From CAVORB01 sp964395315 (GTDB lineage Bacteria; Pseudomonadota; Gammaproteobacteria; Chromatiales; Chromatiaceae): 64,000 nucleotides of DNA. The position numbers and the translations under genes are program-made. Below the pieces are notes generated by a model. The model did no database searches, was not told the origin of the DNA, and worked only from the letters and a program-made list of their open reading frames with translations. Positions 9,561 to 18,790 of the stretch are shown here, piece after piece. Location of the stretch: assembly GCA_964395315.1 (NCBI GenBank), contig CAYNBI010000004.1, forward strand, positions 1 to 64,000, given 5' to 3'. Within the stretch, counting starts at the first letter, position 1; each line of letters begins with the position of its first letter.

Positions 9561-9803
9561 CTGCGGCCCGTCCGGCTATCGTTCTCATCCTGCTCCAGAG
9601 ACCTTCCATGATCGACACAGCTCGCTCGGTGTCCAAACCGAATCTTGCGGCAGAGAGACGGATCGGGGACACTCTCGCACATGCCAAAATCGACTCTAAG
9701 CACCCGGCATCGCCGCCCAATGCGCCGCGTCCTGCGCTGGAGCAGCCGTTGCTGCGTGCCTTTATAGTCCTGTACAGCTCGCGATTCAGCGACTTGTATA
9801 AGA

Positions 9804-9835
9804 AGGCCGCAGCAAGAACTGCGGCCTCTTTTTTT
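9804..9835 (+). terminator. Intrinsic terminator upstream of the DMT transporter gene
   Basis: A 9-bp perfect stem AGGCCGCAG / CTGCGGCCT with loop CAAGAA is followed by CTTTTTTT. No plus-strand gene is recognisable in the 240 bases before it, so it either ends a lost gene or a small RNA, or insulates the DMT gene that starts 31 bases later. Confidence 0.8.
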
Positions 9836-9865
9836 GTTGGCTATCTCTCCTCGAGGAAGATCAAG

Positions 9866-10744
9866 ATGTCGGTTCCGGCGGCGTTTCTGGGGGTGGTCCT
9901 CATCTGGGCCACCACCCCGCTGGCAATCAAATGGAGCAGCGAGGGCGCAGGCTTTCTGTTCGGCGTCGCCTCTCGCATGGTCCTGGGCGTCGTTGTTTGC
10001 CTGTTGCTCGTTGCGCTGGTAAGCCGCCGCATGCGTTGGCACCGCGAGGCCCTGCTCACCTACCTGGCCGCTGGAATTGGCCTGTGGGGCGCCATGACCA
10101 GCGTCTACTGGTCTGCTCAGTTCATTCCATCCGGTCTGATCTCGGTGCTGTTCGGACTCAGCCCGGCGGTAACCGGCATCATGGCGGCCATCTGGTTGGG
10201 TGAGCGCGTGCTGACACCCTTTCGCCTTCTGGGACTGGGCCTCGGTATCGCCGGGCTGTCAGTCGTCTTTGCCGAGGGCTTGGCGATGGGCGCCGGCGCG
10301 ACCCTTGGCATCGCGGGCGTCCTGTTGTCGGTCCATATCCATGCCGCGAGCGCGGTGTGGGTCAAGCGCATCGGCGCCGGCGTCCCGGCCCTGGAGACGA
10401 CGACAGGCGCGCTTATCATCGCCGTGCCCCTGTTCCTGGCGAACTGGGCGGTGCTTGACGGACATCTGCCCTCGGAGCTGGCGCCGCGGACCGCCTGGTC
10501 CATTGTCTATCTCGCCGTTTTCGGGTCGGCGCTCGGGTTCATTCTCTATTTCTATGTGCTTCGTCATGTCGAAGCGAGTCGCGTCGCGTTGATCACGCTG
10601 GTGACACCGGTGATCGCCCTGTTCCTGGGCCATGAAGTGAACGGGGAGACGATCGGCCCGCGCGAGCTAGCGGGGACGGCGATCATCTTGATCGGACTCG
10701 CCTGCTACCAATTGGGGGATCGATGGAGCGGGCGTCGCGCGTGA
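9866..10744 (+). CDS. DMT superfamily (EamA-type) transporter
   Basis: A 292-residue membrane protein with about ten hydrophobic segments in two five-helix EamA repeats. The first starts at MSVPAAFLGVVLIWATTPLA, and the second ends with VALITLVTPVIALFLGHEVN and a final helix. The ATG at 9866 follows a GAGGAAG Shine-Dalgarno sequence and sits directly before the first helix; longer in-frame starts run through the terminator hairpin and are rejected. Members export amino acids, nucleotides or other small metabolites; the substrate cannot be told. It is one of the intact genes inside the decayed zone and is followed only by remnants. Confidence 0.88.
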   Translation: MSVPAAFLGVVLIWATTPLAIKWSSEGAGFLFGVASRMVLGVVVCLLLVALVSRRMRWHREALLTYLAAGIGLWGAMTSVYWSAQFIPSGLISVLFGLSPAVTGIMAAIWLGERVLTPFRLLGLGLGIAGLSVVFAEGLAMGAGATLGIAGVLLSVHIHAASAVWVKRIGAGVPALETTTGALIIAVPLFLANWAVLDGHLPSELAPRTAWSIVYLAVFGSALGFILYFYVLRHVEASRVALITLVTPVIALFLGHEVNGETIGPRELAGTAIILIGLACYQLGDRWSGRRA

Positions 10745-10832
10745 CTTCCGAAGGGACCATGCCGGAAACAGCGTGAGGCGTTTTGTGACACCCACCGTTG
10801 AATCCGACGCGCTGAGCACCAAACAGTCTCTC

Positions 10833-11100
10833 ATGGATTGCATCACACAAGTCGTTGTAGGTACCGCGGTCGGCGCGGCCGCCCTTGGCCGCCGCGTCGG
10901 TAACAAGGCTCCCGTCCGGGGGTCGTGTGGCTGATCCTGAAGCTGATCCTCGGCACAACGGAGGAGCGGCGCGGCTGGTACCGCATGGTGCTTCTGGTCT
11001 TAGGGACGCATGGTCTGCGCGACAGCTTCACCGTCTACAGTACCCAGGTCCTGTGGCCACTGCCCGTGCCGCCGCTGAGCCGGGCGGCCATCTTCATCTA
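10833..11100 (+). pseudogene. YdjM-like membrane-bound metal-dependent hydrolase, remnant
   Basis: ATG 10833 opens MDCITQVVVGTAVGAAALG and RRVGNKAPVRG, very close to the start of the YdjM family (MDSxTQxxLGAAVGEAVLG), then hits TGA at 10932. A second frame continues with GWYRMVLLVLGTHGLRDSFT and VYSTQVLWPL, which matches the family's helix carrying the T-H-x-x-x-D metal motif. The middle of the gene, including the first His/Asp-rich loop, is deleted, and the 3' part runs into the next remnant. Not functional. Confidence 0.65.
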
Positions 11101-11104
11101 CCGT

Positions 11105-11417
11105 CCGGTGACACCGGCATCATCGCAGAGCAGAAGTCGGTGCTGCGTGGACACTACGAGGGAAACTCGGGGTCATGAACATCGGCGGTACCTTCACCTC
11201 GGGCCCGAACGAGGTGGCCTATGTCGTCGGCGCGCTGGTCAAGCCGTCTGCGGTCATCGCCTCCCACGTCAATGAGGCCGCAACCAAGGGCGGAAAGGTC
11301 GTCCCGAGCACCAAGACCGCTACCTTCGTCAAGGCGTCATCGGCCCCCGTCCGTCTGTCTCTGAGCAGCCGCACCATGGACTTCGACAGGGACGGGAACT
11401 GTGTGAGCGGGTGCTGA
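11105..11417 (+). pseudogene. Metallo-beta-lactamase-fold hydrolase (UPF0173-type), C-terminal remnant
   Basis: One frame reads SGDTGIIAEQKSVLRGHYEG and stops. One base over, from 11175, the reading continues MNIGGTFTSGPNEVAYVVGA, then ASHVNEAATKGGKVVP and ends MDFDRDGNCVSGC. Together these form the C-terminal half of an MBL-fold metal-dependent hydrolase: the G-D-T-G turn and the S-H-x-N-E metal region are clear. The N-terminal H-x-H-x-D-H half is absent. The piece directly abuts the YdjM-like remnant, so a deletion probably joined the two. Confidence 0.65.
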
Positions 11418-11609
11418 GCGGTATCGGCGATGGCAGAAGCCGTCGAAGAGGTCACCCGCAGCGAGCCGCGATCTGTCGCGCTGGTCACGGGAAAGTACCT
11501 CGAGAACCGGTGCGAGCTATCCCGCCGTTTTGGTGCCGACCGTAATGCCGTCGAAGCCCCGAACGGGGCGTGCGAAGACTATTGCTGAACCGCGAACCGG
11601 AGAATCTAG

Positions 11610-12113
11610 ATGAGAACTCGCCCCATCCTCAGCAGTGGCGGCCTGCTGGCCCCCCTCCTCTTCTGCAGCATTGCTTCAGTTCCGGCAGCGGCCGATACGG
11701 ATGTCACGACATCGCCTGCGCAACAGCAGGTCACGCTGATCAAGAGCCCGCCCGAGATCCTCACCCGCCAGAAGCTGCCCAACTTCGTGGGCATCTCGGC
11801 GGAGACCGCCGGCGCGCGGGGGCTGTCCATGAACCTGGTGATCATCCCACCGGGCGCCTCCGCCGAGCCGCACTTCCACAAGGGCTTCGAGAGTGCCGTC
11901 TACGTGCTCGAAGGACGCGTGGAGACGCGTTACGGACCGAAGCTCGCGCAATCGGTCGTCACCGAGGCGGGGGATTTCCTCTTCATCCCGCCCGACGTGC
12001 CGCACCAGCCGGTCAACCTGAGCGAGACCGAGGCGGCCCGCGCCATCGTGGTGCGCAACGACCCCAACGATCAGGAGCACGTTATTCTCTATGAGCCGAG
12101 CAGCGATGATTGA
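11610..12113 (+). CDS. Secreted cupin-domain protein
   Basis: A 167-residue protein with a Sec-type signal peptide (cleavage about AAA-DTD, residue 28) and one conserved cupin barrel. Motif 1 is EPHFHKGFESAVYVLEGRVE and motif 2 contains GDFLFIPPDVPHQP, so two His, one Glu and a third His for a metal site are present. Predicted location is the periplasm. Role unknown: small cupins can be enzymes, storage-like or sensors. ATG 11610 follows CCGGAGAATCTAG. The end overlaps the next cupin gene, so the two are probably co-translated and may act together. Confidence 0.8.
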   Translation: MRTRPILSSGGLLAPLLFCSIASVPAAADTDVTTSPAQQQVTLIKSPPEILTRQKLPNFVGISAETAGARGLSMNLVIIPPGASAEPHFHKGFESAVYVLEGRVETRYGPKLAQSVVTEAGDFLFIPPDVPHQPVNLSETEAARAIVVRNDPNDQEHVILYEPSSDD

Positions 12114-12816
12114 ATCGGGGGAGGTTTCCGCCGGCGGGTCGGCAACCGAGGCCCTTGCGGACGTCAACGCCGACCCGTCGCGGCGGGTCGTCGTCGACAC
12201 CCGGGGGATGGCCTGGGAGGCTAGCCCGAGCGGCAGCGTCTGGCGCAAGCCGCTCTACCGCCAGGGCGGAGAGCTGGGGCCGGTGACCAGCCTGGTGCGC
12301 TATGCCGCCGGCGGGTCGTTTCGCGAGCACGCCCACCCCGAGGGCGAGGAGATCCTGGTCCTGGACGGCATGTTCTGCGACGAGCACGGGGACTACCCCG
12401 CCGGCACCTTTGTGATGAACCCCCACGGCAGCCGCCATTCGCCGCGGTCGGAGACCGGCTGCACCCTGTTCGTGCGCCTGCGCCAGTATCCGGGAAACGA
12501 CCGTCCCCGGCTGGTGGAGGACACCCGGGAACCGTCGAGCTGGCGGCCCGGCCTGGTCGCGGGCCTGAGCGTGCGGCCCCTCTATGCCCAGGGCGGGTAC
12601 CCGGAGAACGTCGCTTTGGTGCGCTGGCAGCCGGGCACCCGGTTTCAGCGCCACACCCACTGGGGCGGCGAGGAGATCCTGGTGCTCGAGGGGGAATTCG
12701 CCGACGAGCATGGCCGCTATCCGGAAGGAACCTGGCTTCGCAGTCCGCACATGAGCCGGCACACTCCCTTCTCCGAGACGGGGTGCCTGATCTATGTGCG
12801 AGTCGGAGGGCTGTAG
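12106..12816 (+). CDS. Tandem ChrR-like cupin protein (double cupin)
   Basis: About 236 residues made of two similar cupin modules. Each contains H-x-H, then GEEILVLxGxFxDEHGxYPx and a G-C-x-L/I-x-V-R end (HAHPEGEEILVLDGMFCDEH, then THWGGEEILVLEGEFADEHG). This is the ChrR-type cupin seen in zinc-dependent anti-sigma factors, but no sigma-binding N-terminal domain and no ECF sigma gene are present, so it is more likely an enzyme or metal-binding protein. ATG 12106 overlaps the upstream stop as ATGATTGA; ATG 12091 is an alternative. No signal peptide is visible, unlike its partner. Confidence 0.8.
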   Translation: MIESGEVSAGGSATEALADVNADPSRRVVVDTRGMAWEASPSGSVWRKPLYRQGGELGPVTSLVRYAAGGSFREHAHPEGEEILVLDGMFCDEHGDYPAGTFVMNPHGSRHSPRSETGCTLFVRLRQYPGNDRPRLVEDTREPSSWRPGLVAGLSVRPLYAQGGYPENVALVRWQPGTRFQRHTHWGGEEILVLEGEFADEHGRYPEGTWLRSPHMSRHTPFSETGCLIYVRVGGL

Positions 12817-12903
12817 CCCGAAGCCCCGCCGATCCCCGCCCCTAACGCCGGGATCCGCTGATCGCGCTCGGCACCAGCCAAGGACCGACAACGAGTCGTC
12901 CAT

Positions 12904-13107
12904 TCAGTGAGCGCATCGCGGGTTGCGCCGGGTCTCCCTGACTCCACTCCGCAAGCACGGTGGAGACTGGTCGCTCACGCGCGCACGCGCCTCTTCTCTG
13001 GCGCCACTGCGGACCAACAGGTCGTCGTGAGCGGTCTTCGTGTGCCGGACGTGTGCGAGCACAGCAAGATGAACCGCTCTCTCGTCCAGGGATTTCGCGG
13101 CGACCAT
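12904..13107 (-). pseudogene. DUF2293-like fragment
   Basis: The minus strand reads DERAVHLAVLAHVRHTKTAH and DDLLVRSGAREEARARVSDQ. A neighbouring frame continues VSTVLAEWSQGD. This resembles the C-terminal region of DUF2293 proteins (a conserved I-R-H-x-x-T-x-Y-D-x-L-L core followed by R-x-E-A-R). The frame change and the missing N-terminus indicate a remnant. Assignment is by motif only. Confidence 0.45.
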
Positions 13108-13311
13108 CAGCTCGGGCTTCTCGGGCTACGTCGCGCATTTCGTATCGCTGCCCGACNNNNNNNNNNNNNNNNNNNNNNNNNNNNNNNNNNNNNNNNNNNN
13201 NNNNNNNNNNNNNNNNNNNNNNNNNNNNNNNNNNNNNNNNNNNNNNNNNNNNNNNNGACCATCAGCTCGGGCTTCTCGGGCTACGTCGCGCATTTCGTAT
13301 CGCTGCCCGAC
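13102..13311. repeat. 55-base direct repeat flanking a 100-N assembly gap
   Basis: Bases 13102-13156 and 13257-13311 are identical and flank exactly 100 N. Exact 55-base ends shared by two contigs are typical of a de Bruijn assembly with k of 55, so the N run is a scaffolding placeholder and the copies may be one sequence. The repeat itself encodes the start of the amino-acid permease remnant (TISSGFSGYVAHFVSLPDW). Confidence 0.85.
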
Positions 13312-13800
13312 TGGCTGCCGGTCACCCTGCTTCTCGCGGTCCTCGGCACACTGGCAAGCGTCGGCGTGCGGGCATCGGCCTGGTTCATGGCCGTCACCAC
13401 CACGGCGGGATCATGGGGATCGGTATGGTCCTGTAGGCGGCGGCGCGGGGCGGCGTGGGTACGCCCCTCGGCCACTACGCGACCGCACTGCCGCCCTTGT
13501 CGGACACTGCCACCGTCACGGCGGTGACGACCGATGCCTTTCTCGCCGTCCACGCCTTCATCGGATTCGAGGACCTGGTGCACCTGGCCGAGCGCGAGGC
13601 CCCTGGTGACGACCGTCGAGCGCGCCGGTATGGACGGAGCGACCCTGGCCCTGTTGAGCCTTTGGATCATCGCCAACGGCGCCCTGGCCCAGATCGTGAT
13701 GGCGAGCTGTGTGATCTACGGCCTGAGGCTGCGGCGCGGGTCGCCCGCTAATGGATCTGCGCTGGTCACCGAGGGGGAGCGAAGGTCCTCAGGCTGCGAG
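13257..13800 (+). pseudogene. Amino-acid permease (APC superfamily), remnant
   Basis: Three frames carry consecutive pieces of one permease: TISSGFSGYVAHFVSLPDWL with VRASAWFMAVTTTAG; then TTDAFLAVHAFIGFEDLVHL-AERE; then ALLSLWIIANGALAQIVMAS-CVIYGLRLRR. These match helices of APC transporters, including the G-F-E-D-x-x-x-x-A-E signature. The first four or five helices are missing and at least two frameshifts are present. The copy before the N gap repeats the first 55 bases. Not functional. Confidence 0.65.
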
Positions 13801-14688
13801 GTTCCACTTGCAGGGTCTCACCCCCGGCAGGTGCCGGACCCTGGTGCGTCGGCGTGAGCTCGCGCAGCCCCGCTGGCTCCGTCTCCAGCACCGACGCCAG
13901 CTCGGCGACGGCGAAGTCGTGGCCCTGGTCCGGGTCCGGGTTGATCAGCGCCGCCGTCTGTCCCGCACCATCATCCTCCCGTCGCAGGAGTCCCACCCAG
14001 GGACATTCGGGATCGGTGAAACGGGTCTGAGGGCCTTCCTGGTTCAGGACCGGCGTCTCGGCCTTCATCCGGTTGACGGCGGCCACTTAGTCCGTGAGTT
14101 CGAAGCCGGGCTCATCCCAGTCCTCGGGGCGAGTCTCGACCACGTGCAGGGGACGGCGGAACCCGAGCTCGCAGCCGATAGGCATCATGACCCCGTTGGA
14201 GAAGAAGGCGGCGAAGAGGTAGCGGAATCGGGACTCGGCCTCACTGCCCCCGAGCCAGCGGCGACGCGGTCGGTTTCGTGGCTTTCGGGAAAGGCGACGG
14301 AGGGAGCCGGGTGGCGGAACTGCTCGTACTGCCCCAACAGCCAGTCGGCCCGAAAGCCCCACCACTTTGCGCTGTTGAAGAAGTCGTCAAAGCCGGCCGG
14401 GCGGAGCTGGTCTACCTCCTCGATATGAGCACCGAGGGTCTCGGCGAAGAAGGCGACATGCGGGCCCGCCCGGCGCGCAGTCCCGATCAGCTCATCCTCC
14501 ACCTCCCCCGGGATCTGGTAGGCGGCGTCGCAACGGAAGCCGAGCTCCACGTAGTGCGCGAGCAGCTCGTCCCAGTAGGCCAGCATCTCGGCGCGCGCCG
14601 GCCGCTCGGCGTAGTCCAGCTCGGCCAGGTCCTTCCAGACGGTCACCTCCTCCGGGTCGTCGGGATCGACGGCGAAGGGTGAGCGCAC
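13766..14688 (-). pseudogene. GH13 alpha-amylase-family protein, C-terminal remnant
   Basis: On the minus strand, WKDLAELDYAERPARAEMLA, LGFRCDAAYQIPGEVEDELI and FFAETLGAHIEEV give the nucleophile Asp (FRCDAA) and acid Glu (AETLG) regions of a GH13 barrel. FPESHETDR is the third motif with its His-Asp/Glu. A frameshift near 14240 leads to FFSNGVMMPIGCELGFRRPL, and an in-frame TAA near 14089 separates ELTD from VAAVNRMKAETPVL. The first half of the barrel is missing. The gene is dead by at least three lesions; its relatives are uncharacterised bacterial glycosidases. Confidence 0.7.
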
Positions 14689-14787
14689 TTCGCAGGATGA
14701 TCCCCGCCGCCCGAAATCGGGATCGAGTTTCCGGCCGTGTTTCGATTTCGATCCCGGTAAAGATGCCGATCTCGAGGATATCGAGCC

Positions 14788-17487
14788 TTAGTCGCCCCGT
14801 GGCCGGGCGCGGCCCCGCCTGGCGGGCCGTGCGAGCAGCTTGCGCGCCTCCTCCACCACCAGCACGCTGGAGGCGACCGCAGCCGCCAGCAGCCAGTCGC
14901 CGGCACTCAGGCCGGTGGTGCCGAAGATGTCCTGCGCCGGCGGCCAGTGGACCACCGCAACCTGCAGCAGCAGAACCCCGAGCAGGGCGAACCAGAGCTT
15001 GCCGTTGCGCAGGAAGGTGGCGTTGAAGGCTGTTCCGTGCTCCGCCCGGGCGTTGAAGACGTTGAAGAACTGGTAGAGCACGAAGGTGGTGAAGGCCAGG
15101 GTGACGGCGTAGGCCGGGTCGCTGTTCTCCAGGCCGTAGACGAACATCCCAAGGGTGCCGCCCATCATCACCGCGCCGAAGAGCACCAGGCGCAGGAGGC
15201 GCCCGCCGGAGAGGATCTGCGCCCCGGGCGCGCGGGGGGGCTCGTCCATCAGGCCGGGCCGGGCGGGCTCGACGCCAAGGGTCATGGCCGGCGGGCCGTC
15301 CATGATGATGTTGATCCACAGAAGCTGGATTGGCGTGAAGGGGATCGGCAGGGCCAGCAGGGTGGCGGCGAGCACCGTGAGGATGGCGCCGATGTTGGTG
15401 GAGAGCTGGAAGCGCACGAACTTGACGATGTTGTCGTAGATGACGCGCCCCTCCTCCACCGCCCGAACGATGGTGGCGAAGTTGTCATCGGTGAGGACGA
15501 GGGTCGCGGCCTCCCGCGTCACCGCGGTGCCGGTGATGCCCATAGCCACGCCGATGTCCGCGGCCCTGAGCGCCGGGGCGTCGTTGACCCCGTCGCCGGT
15601 CATGGCGGCCACGTGCCCGTTGGTCTTCAGCGCCTCGACGATCGCTACCTTGTGCTTGGGCGCCACCCGGGCGAAGACGGTGATCGAGTCAATGCGCCGG
15701 GCGAGTTCCTCCACGGACATGGCGTCCAGCTCGGCGCCGCTCACCACCTCGCCGGTGAGGCCGAGCTCCCGGGCCACCGCGGCGGCGGTGATGCGGTGGT
15801 CGCCGGTGATTATTTTCACCTGGATGCCGGCCTCCCGGCAGCGGGCGATGGCCTCCGCGGCCTCCGCGCGGGGCGGGTCCATGAGTCCGGCGAGCCCGAG
15901 GAAGGTCCAGTCCTCCGCCCAGCGCCAGAGGTCCTCGCCGGGGTCGAAGTCGGCGGCGGGGATACTGCGCCAGGCCACCGCGAGCACCCGCAGCGCCTGG
16001 TCGGCAAAGGACTGGTTGGTTTCCGCCACCGCGGCGCGCACCGGATCTTCAAGGGGCGCGCCCTCCCCGTCCGCCCCCAGCCAGCGGCTGGAGCGCTCCA
16101 GCAGCACGTCCGGGGCCCCCTTGACATACATGGCCACCCGGTCCCCGGCCGGGTGAAAGGTGGCCATGAACTTGTGGGCGGAATCGAAGGGGATCTCGGC
16201 GATACGGGGCTGGTGGGCCTGCGCCTGCAAGGGGTCGACGCCGCCCTTCTGGGCCAGCACGTAGAGCGCACCCTCGGTGGGATCGCCGATCAGTTCCCCG
16301 TCGCGCACCCTGGACTCGGTACACAGGGCCATGGGCAGCAGGTAGGGGCGGAGCTCCGGACCCTTCGCCTCCCGCTCGATCCGCCCCTCGGGCTCGTAGC
16401 CCTGGCCGGTCACCTGGAAGGCGCGGCCCGCGTACCAGCCCGCCCGGGCGGTCATCTGATTGAGGGTCAGCGTGCCGGTCTTGTCCGAGCAGATGACGGT
16501 CGTGGAGCCCAGGGTCTCCACCGCTGCGAGGCGCTTGAGGATCGCCTGGTTGCGGGCCATGCGCCACATGCCGATGGCCAGCGTCACCGTGACCACCGCC
16601 GGCAGCCCCTCGGGGATGGCGGCCACCGCCAGGGCCACGGCGGTCATGGCGGCATCCACCAGGGGGGCGTCCCGGATCAGGGAAAGGGCGAAGATCAGCA
16701 GCACCACCACTCCGGCGATGGCCGCCAAACGCTTGCCCAGGGCGTCGAGTTGGCGTTGGAGTGGGGTCTGGGACTCCGGCGTGGCCGCGATCATCCCCGC
16801 CAGCCGCCCCATCTCGGTGTGCATGCCCGTGGCGGTAACCAGCAGCTCCGCGCGGCCCCGGGTGACCACGGTGTTCATGAAGAGCATGTTGAGGCGGTCC
16901 CCCAGCGGCAGATCCGCCTGCTCCAACGTGTCCGTCCACTTGCCCACCGCATGGGACTCGCCGGTGAGGGCCGCCTCCTCCACCTCCAGGCTGTGGGCCG
17001 CCACCAGCCGCCCGTCCGCCGGGACCCGGTCCCCCGCCTCCAGCAGCACCAGGTCGCCCGGCACCAGCTCGGCGGCGTCGAGCTCCTTGACGTGGCCGTC
17101 CCGCCGCACCCGCGCGCGCGGGGCCAGCATGCCCTTGAGGGCGGCGAGCGTGCGCTCCGCGCGGTGCTCCTGATAGAAGCCGAGGGCTGCGTTCAGCACC
17201 ACCACCACCAGGATCACCACCGCGTCCTTGAGGTCGCCGATGGCCCCGGCCAGCACAGCCGCGAACACCAGGACGATGACAAGGTAGCTCCTGAACTGGT
17301 CGAGGAACTTCAGCCAGACCGGACGCGGCGGGGTCTCGGCGAGGCGGTTCTCGCCGTGACGGGCGAGGCGGGCCGCGGCCGCCGCTGAAGACAGTCCGAC
17401 CGCCGGGTCCACCTTCAGCGCCTCGGCAGCGTCATGCCGGGAGAGGGTGTGCCAGTCTTCCCTGAGCGCGCCATCGGTGTCGTTCAT
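14788..17487 (-). CDS. Cation-transporting P-type ATPase (type II, Ca2+/Na+/K+ ATPase-like)
   Basis: An intact 899-residue P-type ATPase. The N-terminal cation ATPase region (WHTLSRHDAAEALKVD) is followed by the TGES actuator loop (ALTGESHAVGKW) and the membrane motif AAIPEGLPAVVTVTLAIGM. Then come CSDKTGTLTLNQMTA with phospho-acceptor Asp335, the hinge TGDGVNDAPALRAADIG and a six-helix C-terminal domain. PEGLP in helix 4 points to type II (calcium or Na/K/H type) rather than heavy-metal pumps. ATG 17487 gives the standard N-terminus. It is complete among decayed neighbours (GH13 downstream, TrkH remnant upstream), so ion homeostasis here may have been kept by selection. Exact ion unknown. 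Confidence 0.9.
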   Translation of the reverse strand: MNDTDGALREDWHTLSRHDAAEALKVDPAVGLSSAAAAARLARHGENRLAETPPRPVWLKFLDQFRSYLVIVLVFAAVLAGAIGDLKDAVVILVVVVLNAALGFYQEHRAERTLAALKGMLAPRARVRRDGHVKELDAAELVPGDLVLLEAGDRVPADGRLVAAHSLEVEEAALTGESHAVGKWTDTLEQADLPLGDRLNMLFMNTVVTRGRAELLVTATGMHTEMGRLAGMIAATPESQTPLQRQLDALGKRLAAIAGVVVLLIFALSLIRDAPLVDAAMTAVALAVAAIPEGLPAVVTVTLAIGMWRMARNQAILKRLAAVETLGSTTVICSDKTGTLTLNQMTARAGWYAGRAFQVTGQGYEPEGRIEREAKGPELRPYLLPMALCTESRVRDGELIGDPTEGALYVLAQKGGVDPLQAQAHQPRIAEIPFDSAHKFMATFHPAGDRVAMYVKGAPDVLLERSSRWLGADGEGAPLEDPVRAAVAETNQSFADQALRVLAVAWRSIPAADFDPGEDLWRWAEDWTFLGLAGLMDPPRAEAAEAIARCREAGIQVKIITGDHRITAAAVARELGLTGEVVSGAELDAMSVEELARRIDSITVFARVAPKHKVAIVEALKTNGHVAAMTGDGVNDAPALRAADIGVAMGITGTAVTREAATLVLTDDNFATIVRAVEEGRVIYDNIVKFVRFQLSTNIGAILTVLAATLLALPIPFTPIQLLWINIIMDGPPAMTLGVEPARPGLMDEPPRAPGAQILSGGRLLRLVLFGAVMMGGTLGMFVYGLENSDPAYAVTLAFTTFVLYQFFNVFNARAEHGTAFNATFLRNGKLWFALLGVLLLQVAVVHWPPAQDIFGTTGLSAGDWLLAAAVASSVLVVEEARKLLARPARRGRARPRGD

Positions 17488-18229
17488 CTCGGCTCCAAGA
17501 TTTGACCTCGGGGGCGGTCCGCGCCGGCGCGGGAATGGCGGCTCGAACCGGCGACGCGTTCGTGTCTCCCGGCACGCCACGTCGACGGGCCCGGGGACGA
17601 CCGGGAGCGGCGCCGACCGGAAGGGCTCCGCGGAAGGGGTCTGCGTCCCGCCAAGGGCGGACGGGCCAAGACATTAGCACCGAAGATGCGGCCTGAATAC
17701 GGGGACTTCTACTCGAATAGAGGGCGGCAAGATTACAAGATGCGGAGGCGTCGGGCGGATCGGGGAAAGAACGGGGACAGGGCAGAGGCAGACCACGATA
17801 TCTGGCAGGCGATTCCCGTGCGCCAGCGGCATCGGCAAGCGACGCGATGTTCGACCATCCCGGTCCGGATGACGTTGAGCCCCCCAGGACCTAAGCAGCT
17901 CCCTGGAGCAACTGCGCGCGCGCGAAGCCGTCGGGGTTCGGGTCGTCGGCCAGTGCCTCCCGGCATGCCCCGCCCTCGTCTCGTAGAAGTGGCCCGGCGG
18001 CCATCCGTCCCAGGGCCGTGGTCGCCGTCTCCTGCGCGAAGGCGGGTGCGCTGTCGACAATGGTCCCGCGCCGCCCGCAACAGGGTGTCGATGTCCACCG
18101 GGGAACGGGGGCCAGGTCCAGGACGAGGAAGAAGCGTAAACTCATGGCCGTGCTCTCGTTGGCGCTGGTCATACGCCATCACGCGAGCGGCAGCTGCCTG
18201 CTGGAATGAAGCGGCGAGGAAGACCTGGG
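17488..18229. other. 742-base stretch without a recognisable gene
   Basis: Both strands have only interrupted frames. A minus-strand frame 18172-17891 begins, after an internal Met, with MSLRFFLVLDLAPVP and an adjoining frame reads VDIDTLLRAAR, which looks like the start of a decayed protein of unknown family. The first 100 bases should contain the ATPase promoter; no clear boxes are seen. Confidence 0.4.
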
Positions 18230-18790
18230 GGCTGCGGCGCTCACCCACGCCCGGCGCCTGCTGGCGATCTATCTCCTGCTGACCCTCTGCGGAGAACTGC
18301 TGGTCTGGACGGCCCAAGGCGATCTCTTTGTCTCCGTCGTCCACACCCTGGCGGCGGTCTCCACGGGGGGATTCTCGGGCTTCGACGACAGCCTGGCGGG
18401 CATGCCGGCCCTCCCCCGGCGGCGATCATCCCGGTCTGCGTCCTCGGCGCCGTCGCCCTGCCCCTCTCTTGCCACTCCCCCTACCGGGGACCGCGGGTGC
18501 TGCTGCAAGACCCGGAGCTGCGCGCCCTGCTCGGGGCCTCCGCCCAGCCCACCGCCGGGTTCAGCACCGTGGACCCGGTCGGCCTCGACCCCGCGGCCAC
18601 GCATGTGCTTCTCTTCTCGATGGTCACCGGCGGCTGCTCGGGGTCCATGGCGGGCGTGGTCAAGCTGGTGCGCCTCATCCTCGTGCTGCGCCTGATCCAA
18701 CTCGCCCTGCGCCGCAGCGCCGGACAAGCTAATCGTGCTGTCCGCCGGCCCATGCTCGGAAAAATGGACCCCCGAGCGATGCAGCGCCTT
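18230..18790 (+). pseudogene. TrkH-like potassium transporter, C-terminal remnant
   Basis: From about 18240 the plus strand reads THARRLLAIYLLLTLCGELL and HTLAAVSTGGFSGFDDSLAG. The S-T-G-G-F-S is the third selectivity-filter motif of Trk/Ktr transporters. After a one-base frameshift near 18415 it continues LLGASAQPTAGFSTVDPVGL and SMVTGGCSGSMAGVVKLVRL, the fourth filter (Q-x-T-A-G-F-S-T) and the G-G-x-S-G-S-x-A-G-x-x-K helix. The first half of the protein is missing and the middle is shortened. Not functional. Confidence 0.7.

Noticed and set aside
14947..17388. 813-residue open frame on the plus strand opposite the P-type ATPase
   Set aside because: It has a His/Gly/Arg-rich composition typical of antisense reading and no domain, while the ATPase on the minus strand has every family motif.
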